NCBI GenBank assembly: GCA_964468645.1
Contig: CAYXUU010000005.1
Span: 93,618-157,617, forward strand
DNA length: 64,000 nt
Source: JAIOZK01 sp964468645
GTDB lineage: Bacteria; Bacteroidota; Bacteroidia; Bacteroidales; JAIOZK01
Reading direction: 5' to 3'
In this document: positions 43,054 to 51,924 of the stretch, piece by piece
How positions within the stretch are numbered: the first letter of the stretch is position 1
How the letters are laid out: every line of letters starts with the position of its first letter
Position numbers and translations under genes: made by a program
Notes under the pieces: model-generated
The model's input: the letters and a program-made list of their open reading frames with translations, nothing else
Told to the model about the DNA's origin: nothing
The model's database searches: none

Positions 43054-44670
43054 TTATTTAATAGTTAAGTTGATTGAGTTCAATGTTCTTGTGGTTCCAT
43101 CAGGTCCTTCAGCCTGAATACTTTCAAAGAAGAATTTTTGCCCTCTTCTTGAATCCCTTATAAGATTCATCATTTCGGCAGAAAATCTGTTACCGGTTGC
43201 CCGTTTTGGTATCCAGTCACCATTGATGATGGTAGCCATCGTAAATGATTTGACCTGAAAATAGAGTTCAAATTCAAAATCTTTCATTGCCGGGATAATT
43301 GCGTTTGCAGCAATTAGGGTGTTCTTTTCAATTAATCCTTCCTTCATACGGCCGATTTCTGCAACAGGGTCAGGAACTCTTTTAACCCTGAATTCACGCG
43401 AACCCATATCCATAATAGTCCCCTGGTAATCTGCCGTGGCAGAAACAACTGCTGTCCTCATTCCTGTTGTAACACGGACAATATAATTATGATCATCAGC
43501 TTCAGTGGCTTCCAGATCTGCGCCTTCTGTGATCGAAGGGAATAATTTATTGTTAGCAATACCCGGGGCAGAAATTGATACCGGGTTATCAACACCAATA
43601 TAGAACACATTCATTTTTGTTGCGGCAACCGTTAATGAAGGTGGTGCAACAATATATTCCCCTGAAAATGGATAGGTTTGCATTTGTCCTGCCGGATCCT
43701 GTACCCTGATCACACCTGCATAACTCTGTGGTCCAAGAGCATTTCCGGGGAAAGATATTTCTACCATACCCGATTCGCCCTCAAGTTTCCTGGCCCTTTC
43801 TAGGTAGCTGTTATTCCATTGGGTAACACCCTGCATAATATATACTTCCGGATCCTGCAGTGTATCATATGCTGCTGCAAAAACCTCTGCTTTATAAGTT
43901 TCTCCCTGAATGATATATGAACGTTCAGGAATAACCTTTGCATCAATCTTATTAAACTTGAAGTCAGAGGCATCAATTTTTGCAAATAACTGACTTAATA
44001 CATAATGCTGGGCGTTCTGAACTTCAGCGATCAACTTATTAAGGATTGTGATATCGGCTGCCAGGATTGTATAATAAAAATTATGCTGTTCCCAGTTTTG
44101 TTCCTGTCCGTCAGCATCATAATAGGGGCCTTCAGTTTTGAGCCCCAGTTTACTGCTGTTTTCAGGTTCACCGATTATCTTCAGCATTTCCTCACGGTAA
44201 TTATTGATTTTAGCTTTTAATATCCCTGAAGGTTGGTTGTGTGTAATTGCTGCATCACTTCCAAAGAAAAAAGTTGTTGGTTCTGTAAACCTGTCTTTTG
44301 CTTCAACCTGCCCCAATGGGGTATTCTTTGCATCTTCCTGACTTTCAATTCTTCGGTCGGTAAAATCAATAACAGCATATTTAATACTGTCGATATAGTA
44401 AATAAGCTTTTCTGATTCTTCGGTAACCATTAAGGCAGAATCATAATATGGTCTTACCTTTCCTTCCTGAAGATCTAGTTGAAAATCAAATTCAGAATGT
44501 AAATGGTTAATTTTATCAGTATAGTTTTCTTGTGTTTTTTCAACGCTTTCGTTTACGACAAGGAAAGCATCGAGCATCTCTTTCGAAACGTTCAGCGCCA
44601 AAAGTGCGGTGAGTACCAGGTACATCATCGCAATCATCTTTTGCCGCGGGGTTTCTTTATATCCAGCCAT
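43054..44670 (-). CDS. gldM: Type IX secretion/gliding motor protein GldM (PorM)
   Basis: Inner-membrane-anchored protein that spans the periplasm and, with GldL, forms the proton-driven motor of type IX secretion. The 538 residues contain one N-terminal transmembrane helix (about 12-30, KMIAMMYLVLTALLALNV), then four beta-domains; PSLTVAATKMNVFYIGVDNPVSISAPG starts the third. The NVSKEMLDAF segment after the helix is strongly conserved. It lies 47 bases downstream of gldL and 29 bases before gldN. Confidence 0.96.
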   Translation of the reverse strand: MAGYKETPRQKMIAMMYLVLTALLALNVSKEMLDAFLVVNESVEKTQENYTDKINHLHSEFDFQLDLQEGKVRPYYDSALMVTEESEKLIYYIDSIKYAVIDFTDRRIESQEDAKNTPLGQVEAKDRFTEPTTFFFGSDAAITHNQPSGILKAKINNYREEMLKIIGEPENSSKLGLKTEGPYYDADGQEQNWEQHNFYYTILAADITILNKLIAEVQNAQHYVLSQLFAKIDASDFKFNKIDAKVIPERSYIIQGETYKAEVFAAAYDTLQDPEVYIMQGVTQWNNSYLERARKLEGESGMVEISFPGNALGPQSYAGVIRVQDPAGQMQTYPFSGEYIVAPPSLTVAATKMNVFYIGVDNPVSISAPGIANNKLFPSITEGADLEATEADDHNYIVRVTTGMRTAVVSATADYQGTIMDMGSREFRVKRVPDPVAEIGRMKEGLIEKNTLIAANAIIPAMKDFEFELYFQVKSFTMATIINGDWIPKRATGNRFSAEMMNLIRDSRRGQKFFFESIQAEGPDGTTRTLNSINLTIK

Positions 44671-44717
44671 AGGTGAATTTTATATTGTGAATGATCAAAA
44701 TCAATTAATTATACTGC

Positions 44718-45746
44718 TTACGCATTTGGTTTAAAACTCATTGCAGAGAGCATGTTTCCATACACTTTGTTCAAAGCAGCAACTCTTTCAGTTAACTGAT
44801 CGAGTTGTTCCTGATACTTAACTGTTCTCAAAGCTGAATCGTTGAGGTTACCAAGGAATGTATTCATGGTTTCCTGTAATCTTGCTGATGATTCAACCTG
44901 CTGATTTGTGCCCTGCAGTTGCATTTCATAAACAGCATTTAGAGCAGCAAGGTTATCAGAGATACGCTTGATCTGTTCATTGTAAGACTTTCCTTCCACG
45001 GCTGAAAAGTCGAGGGCTTCAACCGATTTTGACAGGATATCAGCTGATAATGTATATTTTTCAGTGAGATTCTGTGCAGAAGCGGCTGCATTTTTAACAT
45101 TGCTTGAAAATTCTTCGGTTGCAGAAAGGTCATTCTTAAGTGTCTCACTGGCTTGGGCATATGCCCCGGAAAGATTAACAGCGCCCACAGAAGCTTTTTT
45201 GATATTTTCGACGTAATCACCGGTAGCATCAGCATCTTTATTAAGCTGCTCAGAAGTTTTCTTGTAGCTATCATCAAGATCTTCGATGGATCTGCTTGCA
45301 CTTTTTACCTTCTCTGCATATTCTGATGTGGCAACAGATGCATCAGTTATTGAACCTAACTGGGTTGCACTGTCACCAAATTTCTTTAATCCATCGCCAA
45401 GCCGGCTAATGACCTCCTGACTTATTTCTGCTTCTTTAAGCATATTATCAAGTTGATAAATTGGCTTTCCAGCCCTTATCTCTTTTGCTTTTTCAGCCTT
45501 ATGGTATAATCCTGCAAGTTCAGGATAAACAAGACTCCAGTCTGGTTCCACATAAGGTGGTTCAAACCCTGAGAAAAAGAAAATGAGCGACTCTGTTCCA
45601 AGGCCGATAATCAGCATGATATCAGCGCCCTGGTAATGGTTGATTTTAAACAGGGCCCCTAAAATTACTACTGCGGCGCCCCAGCCATACAATTTGGCCA
45701 TGAAGTTTCTGAAACCTCTTTTTCTAACTACATTATTTAATCCCAT
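44718..45746 (-). CDS. gldL: Type IX secretion/gliding motor protein GldL (PorL), with 35-residue repeats
   Basis: Inner-membrane protein that, with GldM, makes the proton channel driving T9SS. The 342 residues begin with two transmembrane helices (about 22-36 and 42-60, including GLGTESLIFFFSGFEPP with the acidic residue of the membrane domain). The cytoplasmic part is long and alpha-helical. Residues 139-243 consist of three tandem copies of exactly 35 residues, each beginning AT(S/G/E)(E/D)(Y/F) and containing a (K/N)-x-A-x(2)-(I/V/L)-x(2)-L pattern. GldL of Flavobacterium is shorter (about 215 residues); longer PorL forms are known in Bacteroidales. Confidence 0.93.
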   Translation of the reverse strand: MGLNNVVRKRGFRNFMAKLYGWGAAVVILGALFKINHYQGADIMLIIGLGTESLIFFFSGFEPPYVEPDWSLVYPELAGLYHKAEKAKEIRAGKPIYQLDNMLKEAEISQEVISRLGDGLKKFGDSATQLGSITDASVATSEYAEKVKSASRSIEDLDDSYKKTSEQLNKDADATGDYVENIKKASVGAVNLSGAYAQASETLKNDLSATEEFSSNVKNAAASAQNLTEKYTLSADILSKSVEALDFSAVEGKSYNEQIKRISDNLAALNAVYEMQLQGTNQQVESSARLQETMNTFLGNLNDSALRTVKYQEQLDQLTERVAALNKVYGNMLSAMSFKPNA

Positions 45747-45810
45747 AGTGATTTGTAATGATTATAACTTGGTTAATACTTTAATTTATTGCTCCTTTTA
45801 TAGTGTGGTA

Positions 45811-47181
45811 TTAGTTGTAAATCCTTGAGGCACGGGATGGATTATCATCTTTATTTCTTCCAAGGAATGGTTGCAGACACCTGAAACCGATATAACATTT
45901 TGAAGTATCCTGATACTCATATGCCCTGGTTGTAACCTGAAGATAATATGCGATATCTTTCCATGATCCGCCCCTGATAACCTTCCTTTTCATTGCAGGG
46001 GGATCATCCTCTTTTGCATTATAAGTATAATTGGGATTCATGTCCCAGGTAACATCATATGATAACGGGTCATAGGCACTGTTAGTCCATTCGGCAACAT
46101 TACCTGCCATGTCGTACAGCCCCCAATCATTCGCCGGGTAATGTGCAACAATAACTGTACGTAAACCACCATCGGCGATATAATTTCCACGCATTGGTTT
46201 GAAGTTTGCCAGGAAGCATCCTTTTTCATTTCTTGTATATGGCCCACCCCATGGGAAGGGACTTAGAGCATATCCTCCACGCGCTGCCCATTCCCATTCA
46301 GCTTCGGTAGGCAAACGGAATTCTGCAACCCCGGGATCGCCTTTTTTCCCTTTCAGGAAGTTATTTAATAATTCTGTTCTCCATACACAGAAAGCCCTGG
46401 CCTGTCTCCAGTTAACACCTACAACCGGATAATGGTCATAAGCAGGATGCCAGAAATATTTTTCGGTGAGGGGATCATTAAAGGAATATGTATAATCATG
46501 TATCCATGATAAAGTATCGGGATATACATTGATAACCTCTTTTCTTACATAAACGGACCTGTCGCGAAGACCCTGCGGCCTGTTAGCAAGACTGGCATTC
46601 CTGTAATCTGCCTGGCCTGACTGGTCTTTCTTGGCAGCTGCATGCAGATCCACCCAGTAATACTCATAATTAAGTTTCCTGGTATCAATTTGTTTTTTTC
46701 TGAAATACCTTTCATGTTCAGGAAGATACATTTCTTCAAGAACATCACGAACGTCCTGATCTTCACTCTGCCATTCGATATCTTCTTTCCAGTTCAGGAA
46801 TGGAGGATCATAAATCTCACCGGTTTTCTCGTTTTCTTCAATATAATACTCATCCGGCCTGATCTCACCCAGCATGGTCCTTGCAATCGAATCCCTTACC
46901 CAATAAACGAATTGCCTGTATTCGTTATTCGTTATTTCGGTTTCGTCCATAAAAAAGGCCGAAACTGAAATCGTCTTGGGTTTGTGGGCATATCCGTAAG
47001 TGATATCCTCATCACCTACCCCCATGGTATAACTACCCTGTGGTATAAATACCATGCCATAAGGATCAGGCTGGTAGAAATGCTTCGATTTGCGATTTAC
47101 TCCTGTTAATTCTCCGTTTCCTGAGTTAGTACAGCTAGCTAGTAGAACTAAAGCACCAAAATAAACAAATAGCTTTTTCAT
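45811..47181 (-). CDS. gldK: Type IX secretion/gliding lipoprotein GldK (PorK)
   Basis: Outer-membrane lipoprotein with a formylglycine-generating-enzyme-like fold that forms a ring with GldN in T9SS. The 456 residues have a lipoprotein signal ending LVLLASC (Cys17), DPYGMVFIPQGSYTMG at about 39-54, FMDETEITNNEYRQF, the FGE-like core with FRLPTEAEWEWAARGG, NVAEWTNSAYDP and VIRGGSWKD, and CYIGFRCL near the C-terminus. The catalytic cysteines of sulfatase-modifying enzymes are not expected in GldK. It has its own two-box promoter 59 bases upstream, within the gap to porP. Confidence 0.96.
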   Translation of the reverse strand: MKKLFVYFGALVLLASCTNSGNGELTGVNRKSKHFYQPDPYGMVFIPQGSYTMGVGDEDITYGYAHKPKTISVSAFFMDETEITNNEYRQFVYWVRDSIARTMLGEIRPDEYYIEENEKTGEIYDPPFLNWKEDIEWQSEDQDVRDVLEEMYLPEHERYFRKKQIDTRKLNYEYYWVDLHAAAKKDQSGQADYRNASLANRPQGLRDRSVYVRKEVINVYPDTLSWIHDYTYSFNDPLTEKYFWHPAYDHYPVVGVNWRQARAFCVWRTELLNNFLKGKKGDPGVAEFRLPTEAEWEWAARGGYALSPFPWGGPYTRNEKGCFLANFKPMRGNYIADGGLRTVIVAHYPANDWGLYDMAGNVAEWTNSAYDPLSYDVTWDMNPNYTYNAKEDDPPAMKRKVIRGGSWKDIAYYLQVTTRAYEYQDTSKCYIGFRCLQPFLGRNKDDNPSRASRIYN

Positions 47182-47240
47182 ATGGACTTTAAAATTTTGT
47201 TGTCAATGTAACGACTTTCCCGATTTTTTATTATTTCGCT

Positions 47241-47268
47241 CAAAAATAAAAATATAAATAAAACACAA
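47241..47268 (-). promoter_or_regulatory. Two-box promoter upstream of gldK
   Basis: On the minus strand TTG (47266-47268), 17-base spacer, TATTTTTG (47241-47248), located between porP and gldK; gldKLMN may be transcribed independently of porP. Confidence 0.5.
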
Positions 47269-47277
47269 GGTATTTTT

Positions 47278-48243
47278 TTACAAAAATCTTGTATTATAGT
47301 AGCTTTTTCTTGCTTTATCCAGTTCAAGTTTAAAACAATACCCTAACATAATTTCATGTGAACCACCCAATCCATAACCTGTTGTAGCTATATCATAGGA
47401 ATAACCAATTTTGAAATTCTTAAACTCAAGACCAAGAATTGCAACAATTGCATCCTGGTACCTGTAAGACATTCCTGCCCAGAACTTATCCTTATATTCA
47501 ACAATAGCGCTGATATCGAACTGGTTGGACGCCTGTCCTATTTTTACAAGTGCCGAAGGCATTATTTCAAATGAAGGATAATTTGGCAAAGTAAATGTGT
47601 ATCCTGCCGTAATATAAACCGACCGGTCAAGGGTATATTTGAAATCATTCCCGCTATCAGTAGATATTAGGGGCTTTCCATCAGATTGAAGTAAATCAAC
47701 CGCAGAAAGGCCAATATAAAACTGATCAGGGATTTCGTAAAATAATCCTAAGGAGAAATCAAACAACATATCTGTTTCTTCTGATGACAGCTTGGTTTTT
47801 ATCGGATCTGATTCTTGAATAAAGATAAACTTGGAAAAATCAACAGAGCGGTTGACAAAAGCAATATGAAAACCAGCACCAAAATTTCCCCTGCCAATAT
47901 TAGCCATATAAGTATAACCAAGTTTTAAATCGATATCCCTCCAGAATCCTATTTTATCCTGCATTATTAATCCACTGATCGCTCCATGAAGAATTTTTAC
48001 TGGGGAATCAACAGATAAAAGAAATGTTTCGGGGGCTACTTTATTGCCTTCCGGATCTTTAAATCCGGCCCATTGCTGCCTGACCAGGCCATTAATACAG
48101 ATGCCTCCACCGGAGCCTGCAAATCCAGGATTAAAAGAAACCTCATTGAACATGTACTGACTGAACTGTGGATCCTGTTGCGATAAGCCAGCAGTAACAG
48201 AAAAGCCTAATACAAGTACTAAAATTAATTTCTTCAATGCCAT
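47278..48243 (-). CDS. porP: Type IX secretion membrane protein PorP/SprF family
   Basis: Outer-membrane beta-barrel protein associated with T9SS and gliding, needed in some species for adhesin secretion. The 321 residues have a signal peptide (1 to about 21, ending GLSQQ), the hallmark DPQFSQYMFNEVSFNPGFAGS at about 23-43, LVRQQWAGF, and repeated beta-strand pairs ending in the GSHEIMLGYCF barrel C-terminus. It leads the operon porP-gldK-gldL-gldM-gldN, the same order as porPKLMN of Porphyromonas. SprF paralogs share the fold; as the copy in the core operon this is most likely the PorP counterpart. Confidence 0.94.
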   Translation of the reverse strand: MALKKLILVLVLGFSVTAGLSQQDPQFSQYMFNEVSFNPGFAGSGGGICINGLVRQQWAGFKDPEGNKVAPETFLLSVDSPVKILHGAISGLIMQDKIGFWRDIDLKLGYTYMANIGRGNFGAGFHIAFVNRSVDFSKFIFIQESDPIKTKLSSEETDMLFDFSLGLFYEIPDQFYIGLSAVDLLQSDGKPLISTDSGNDFKYTLDRSVYITAGYTFTLPNYPSFEIMPSALVKIGQASNQFDISAIVEYKDKFWAGMSYRYQDAIVAILGLEFKNFKIGYSYDIATTGYGLGGSHEIMLGYCFKLELDKARKSYYNTRFL

Positions 48244-48446
48244 CAGTTAGTCAATAAAATAGCCAGTTTTTAAGGGTGGGCTAAAATAAACATTTTTTTT
48301 ATAAAACCGCGTTTCTTTTAGCATTTAACGGGAAATATTAAATGTCAGTATGTATTTTTTAAAAATTGAAGGTAAAATGTCTATTCATGGAACTCATGTG
48401 GAACTATATGCAAGCAGGTTTTTATTACAGAATTAATCAATACTCA

Positions 48447-48476
48447 TTGCTGTTTTGAAAAAGAAAAATATCTTTG
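48447..48476 (+). promoter_or_regulatory. Two-box promoter for the YitT-family gene
   Basis: TTG (48447-48449), 19-base spacer, TATCTTTG (48469-48476): the ideal Bacteroidota layout. The rest of the 282-base gap between porP and this gene shows nothing coding. Confidence 0.65.
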
Positions 48477-48525
48477 CGCGCTTTTTCGGGATTGTTCAAA
48501 ATAAGTATTAAATCAGGGAGGTATT

Positions 48526-49419
48526 ATGGCATTTATTCAGAAAGAGAAACTATTCTCTAAGAAATGGTTCATAGATTATCTGTTGATCCTTTTCGGATCG
48601 TTCATTCTTGCAAGTGGTTTTGTTTTATTTATTACACCTTATAAAATAGTGCCAGGTGGTGTATATGGCATTTCCATTGTATTGCATTGGGTGCTGGATA
48701 CACCCGTTGGTTTAATGGCCCTGGTTTTTGATATACCTTTAACTATTATAGGGATCAGGGTGCTTGGTCCGAGATTTGGAATAAAAACTGTTGTTGGTTT
48801 TGTTCTCACCGCTGTTTTTGTTGATACGCTTACCTATTTTTATGGGGAACAAGCGCTTGTTCAGGATGATCCTTTACTTTCATCTATTTTCGGCGGTGTA
48901 TTTGTTGGATTGGGGCTGGGTTTGATCTTTAAGGCAAAAGCCACATCAGGGGGTAGTGATATTTTAGCCATGATCATTGGGAAATATACAAAACTACCAC
49001 TTGGCCAGTTAATGATCGCTGTAGATTCAGTCATCGTCTTGATTGGATTAATTGCTTTCAAGGATTGGAAGATACCTCTCTATTCGTTAATTGTTATTTT
49101 TATTACAGGAAAGGTTATTGATGTTGTGCTTGAAGGAATAACCTATGAAAAGGCCCTGTTTATTATCTCAGATAAATACGAGGAAATTAGAAACAGGATA
49201 ATTAATGATATGAACAGAGGGGGTACCTATATTCAGGGTAAAGGTATGTTCAACAGCAGTGATAAGACCATGATCTTTACGGTTGTTAATCGACGGGAAA
49301 TGGCCATGTTACAGGATTATATCCATAAAGTGGACCCCAAAGCCTTCCTGATGGTGATTAATACCAGTGAGATTCTTGGAGAGGGATTCAAATCATTAGG
49401 TGAAAAAGTGGAATCCTAA
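48526..49419 (+). CDS. YitT family membrane protein with DUF2179 C-terminal domain
   Basis: Integral membrane protein of the YitT family with unknown transported substrate. The 297 residues contain five to six transmembrane helices within 1 to about 205 (LLILFGSFILASGFVLFITPYKIVPGGVYG, LGLIFKAKATSGGSDILAMII and others) and a soluble DUF2179 domain at the C-terminus (about 215-290; GRGTY-like NRGGTYIQGKGMF, then MIFTVVNRREMAMLQDYIHKVDPKAFLMVINTSEILGEGF). The start has a strong ribosome-binding site (GGGAGGT), rare in this window. The stop overlaps the convergent rseP stop by 4 bases. Confidence 0.92.
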   Translation: MAFIQKEKLFSKKWFIDYLLILFGSFILASGFVLFITPYKIVPGGVYGISIVLHWVLDTPVGLMALVFDIPLTIIGIRVLGPRFGIKTVVGFVLTAVFVDTLTYFYGEQALVQDDPLLSSIFGGVFVGLGLGLIFKAKATSGGSDILAMIIGKYTKLPLGQLMIAVDSVIVLIGLIAFKDWKIPLYSLIVIFITGKVIDVVLEGITYEKALFIISDKYEEIRNRIINDMNRGGTYIQGKGMFNSSDKTMIFTVVNRREMAMLQDYIHKVDPKAFLMVINTSEILGEGFKSLGEKVES

Positions 49420-50744
49420 TTTTTGAATAGTTTAATAATATCATTACCATTGGCCCATATCAGGATGCCGAATAATATGATCATTCCGGCAATCTGGGCA
49501 TATTCCATGAACCTGTCACCCGGTTTACGGCCAGTAATCATTTCATAAAGTACGAAAACAACATGACCGCCGTCAAGAGCAGGAATAGGTAAAACATTTA
49601 GTATTGCAAGCATAATACTCAGAAAAGCGGTAAGTCGCCAGAAATTTTCCCAATCCCAGGTGGATGGGAAAATGCTACCGATGGTGATAAACCCACCGAC
49701 AGATTCATAAGCTTTAACCTCAGGTGAAAACAACAGCTTTAGCTGTTTAAGGTAATCACCGATTCCCTTGTAGGCTTTTACAGCGCCGGCAGGTATAGCC
49801 TCAATAAAGTTATATTCTTTCTCTTTGAATTCAAAATAAGTGGATAAAGGTTTATGATAAACGCCGATCTTGCCTGCTTCGGGCACAGCAACATTATAGT
49901 ATAAGGTGTCGGATCCTCTTTGAACTGCAACAATTACTTCCTCGTTGATATGATTGGGAAGTTCATTTAAAAACTCGCCAAAATACTGAACCTGTAGCTC
50001 ATTCAATCCGATTATCCTGTCATTAACTTGCAGGCCTGCTTTTTCTGCAGGGGAGTCTTTACTGAATTTGCTAACCTCAAATGGGAACCTGACAAAGACA
50101 AAATCAGGATTCTTGTGTTTAACAAGTTTTGCAAGAAATCCCTGCGGGACATTGATCTCAAGAAATTCACCATCCCGTTCAACCTGTACGGTACTGGCCT
50201 CATCAAGGATCAGTTTAACAGGTATCTTTAAAAAATTATCAACGATTTCACCATCAACGGAAATAATCTTATCACCATTTTTCAATCCCATTTCAAGTGC
50301 CAGAGAATCGCAGGTTATGCCGTACTTGTTTGCTTCGGAGGTTGGCAGATATTGTTCACCCCATGTAAACAGAATAAAAATATAAATGATCATGGCCAGG
50401 ATCACATTCACGATCACACCGCCTAACATAATGATGAGCCTTTGCCACGCTGGTTTTGACCTGAATTCCCAGGGCTGGGATTCCTGTTTCATCTGTTTTT
50501 TATCCATTGATTCATCGATCATTCCGGCAATCTTAACATAACCGCCCAGGGGCAGCCATCCCATACCATATTCGGTCTCCCCTATCCTGAATTTGAAAAT
50601 CGAAAACCATGGATTAAAGAAGAGATAAAACTTTTCAACTCTTGTCTTAAAAATCTTTGCGGCTATGAAATGTCCGAATTCATGAAAGATTACCAGTATT
50701 GAAAGGCTCAGCAGAAGCTGCAATATTTTAATAAGTATATCCAT
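49416..50744 (-). CDS. rseP: RIP metalloprotease RseP (site-2 protease)
   Basis: Intramembrane zinc protease that cleaves anti-sigma factors and signal-peptide remnants. The 442 residues carry the zinc site HEFGH (21-25) in the first membrane helix, a second conserved motif NVLPIPALDGGHVVF near the C-terminus, and a central PDZ region with two sections (about 130-290, including DSPAEKAGLQVNDRIIGLN). Four transmembrane helices fit the family. It follows dxr after 4 bases in the operon M23 peptidase-dxr-rseP; the dxr-rseP pairing is common in Bacteroidota. Confidence 0.94.
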   Translation of the reverse strand: MDILIKILQLLLSLSILVIFHEFGHFIAAKIFKTRVEKFYLFFNPWFSIFKFRIGETEYGMGWLPLGGYVKIAGMIDESMDKKQMKQESQPWEFRSKPAWQRLIIMLGGVIVNVILAMIIYIFILFTWGEQYLPTSEANKYGITCDSLALEMGLKNGDKIISVDGEIVDNFLKIPVKLILDEASTVQVERDGEFLEINVPQGFLAKLVKHKNPDFVFVRFPFEVSKFSKDSPAEKAGLQVNDRIIGLNELQVQYFGEFLNELPNHINEEVIVAVQRGSDTLYYNVAVPEAGKIGVYHKPLSTYFEFKEKEYNFIEAIPAGAVKAYKGIGDYLKQLKLLFSPEVKAYESVGGFITIGSIFPSTWDWENFWRLTAFLSIMLAILNVLPIPALDGGHVVFVLYEMITGRKPGDRFMEYAQIAGMIILFGILIWANGNDIIKLFKN

Positions 50745-50748
50745 GTGT

Positions 50749-51915
50749 TTACTTTGTGTATTTTGTTCTGATTATTTCAATGGCTTTTAATCGGGATTCC
50801 CTGTTGGTAGAAACCAGATCATCGTATGAAGGATCACCGATGTAAGTAATTTCTGTCATGCATTTTTCAATAATAGCAGGCATATCTGTAAAACCAATAC
50901 ATTCATCTAAAAATGATGAAACCACCACTTCATTGGCAGCATTAAGGATACAAGGAACATTCCCGCCCTGTTTCAAGGCCTCAAAAGCGAGTGCAAGATT
51001 ACGAAAATTTTTTAAATCAGGAGGTTGAAAAGTAAGAGAAGGATAATCCAGGAAGCTGAATCTTGGAAAATCTGCATAAATCCTGTCAGGATATGTAAAG
51101 GCATACTGGATGGGTATTCTCATATCCGGAAGCCCCATTTGAGCCTTCATCGAAGTGTCTTCAAATTGTACAATAGAATGGATGATTGACTGCGGGTGTA
51201 CTATTACATCTATTTCTTCGGGTTTGAGGTTGAAGAGCCACCTGGCTTCTATTACTTCAAGTCCTTTGTTCATCAGTGTTGCGGAATCAATCGTGACTTT
51301 ATATCCCATTTTCCAATTTGGATGACACAGTGCTTCCTCTTTACTTACGTTTTTCAGGTAGTTATAATCTTTTCCTAAAAAGGGCCCTCCGGAAGCTGTG
51401 AGATAGATTTTCTCGATTTTATTATGGGTTTCCCCGGTAAGGCATTGAAATAAGGCGGAGTGTTCAGAGTCGACAGGTATGATAGCAGCCTTATTCTTAA
51501 TCGCTGTCCTGTTTATCAGATTCCCGGCTACCACAAGGGTTTCCTTATTTGCCAGGGCAATCTGTTTTCCTGACTCTATTGCCCTGATAGTTGGGAGTAA
51601 ACCTGCAAAGCCAACAAGTGCAACCAGCACGATATCAATTGAATCAAACTTTACGACTTCTGCTAATGATTCATGCCCGGAAAAGACTTTAATATCATAA
51701 TTTACAAGACCTTCGGAAACTTTCCTGTAATGATCTTTATTAGCTATGATAACGGTATTGGGTTTAAACCTTCTGGCCTGTTCAATTAACAGGGCTGCAT
51801 TATTTAATCCACTGATAACTTCAAGTTCGAAAAGATCTTCGTGAGCAGCAATAACTTCCAGAGCCTGTGTACCTATAGAACCCGTTGAACCCAGTATGGC
51901 AATCTTTTTTTTCAT
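50749..51915 (-). CDS. dxr: 1-deoxy-D-xylulose 5-phosphate reductoisomerase
   Basis: First committed enzyme of the MEP isoprenoid pathway: converts DXP to 2-C-methyl-D-erythritol 4-phosphate with NADPH. The 388 residues have the NADPH site IAILGSTGSIGTQALEVI (5-22), ANKETLVVAG, PVDSEHSALFQCL, LTASGGPFLG and TMNKGLEVIEA-like sequence (LMNKGLEVIEARWLF). All key acidic residues (EHS, LEVIEA) are present, so activity is expected. Notable because the same window also encodes a mevalonate operon. Confidence 0.97.
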   Translation of the reverse strand: MKKKIAILGSTGSIGTQALEVIAAHEDLFELEVISGLNNAALLIEQARRFKPNTVIIANKDHYRKVSEGLVNYDIKVFSGHESLAEVVKFDSIDIVLVALVGFAGLLPTIRAIESGKQIALANKETLVVAGNLINRTAIKNKAAIIPVDSEHSALFQCLTGETHNKIEKIYLTASGGPFLGKDYNYLKNVSKEEALCHPNWKMGYKVTIDSATLMNKGLEVIEARWLFNLKPEEIDVIVHPQSIIHSIVQFEDTSMKAQMGLPDMRIPIQYAFTYPDRIYADFPRFSFLDYPSLTFQPPDLKNFRNLALAFEALKQGGNVPCILNAANEVVVSSFLDECIGFTDMPAIIEKCMTEITYIGDPSYDDLVSTNRESRLKAIEIIRTKYTK

Positions 51916-51924
51916 AGGAAGGGA

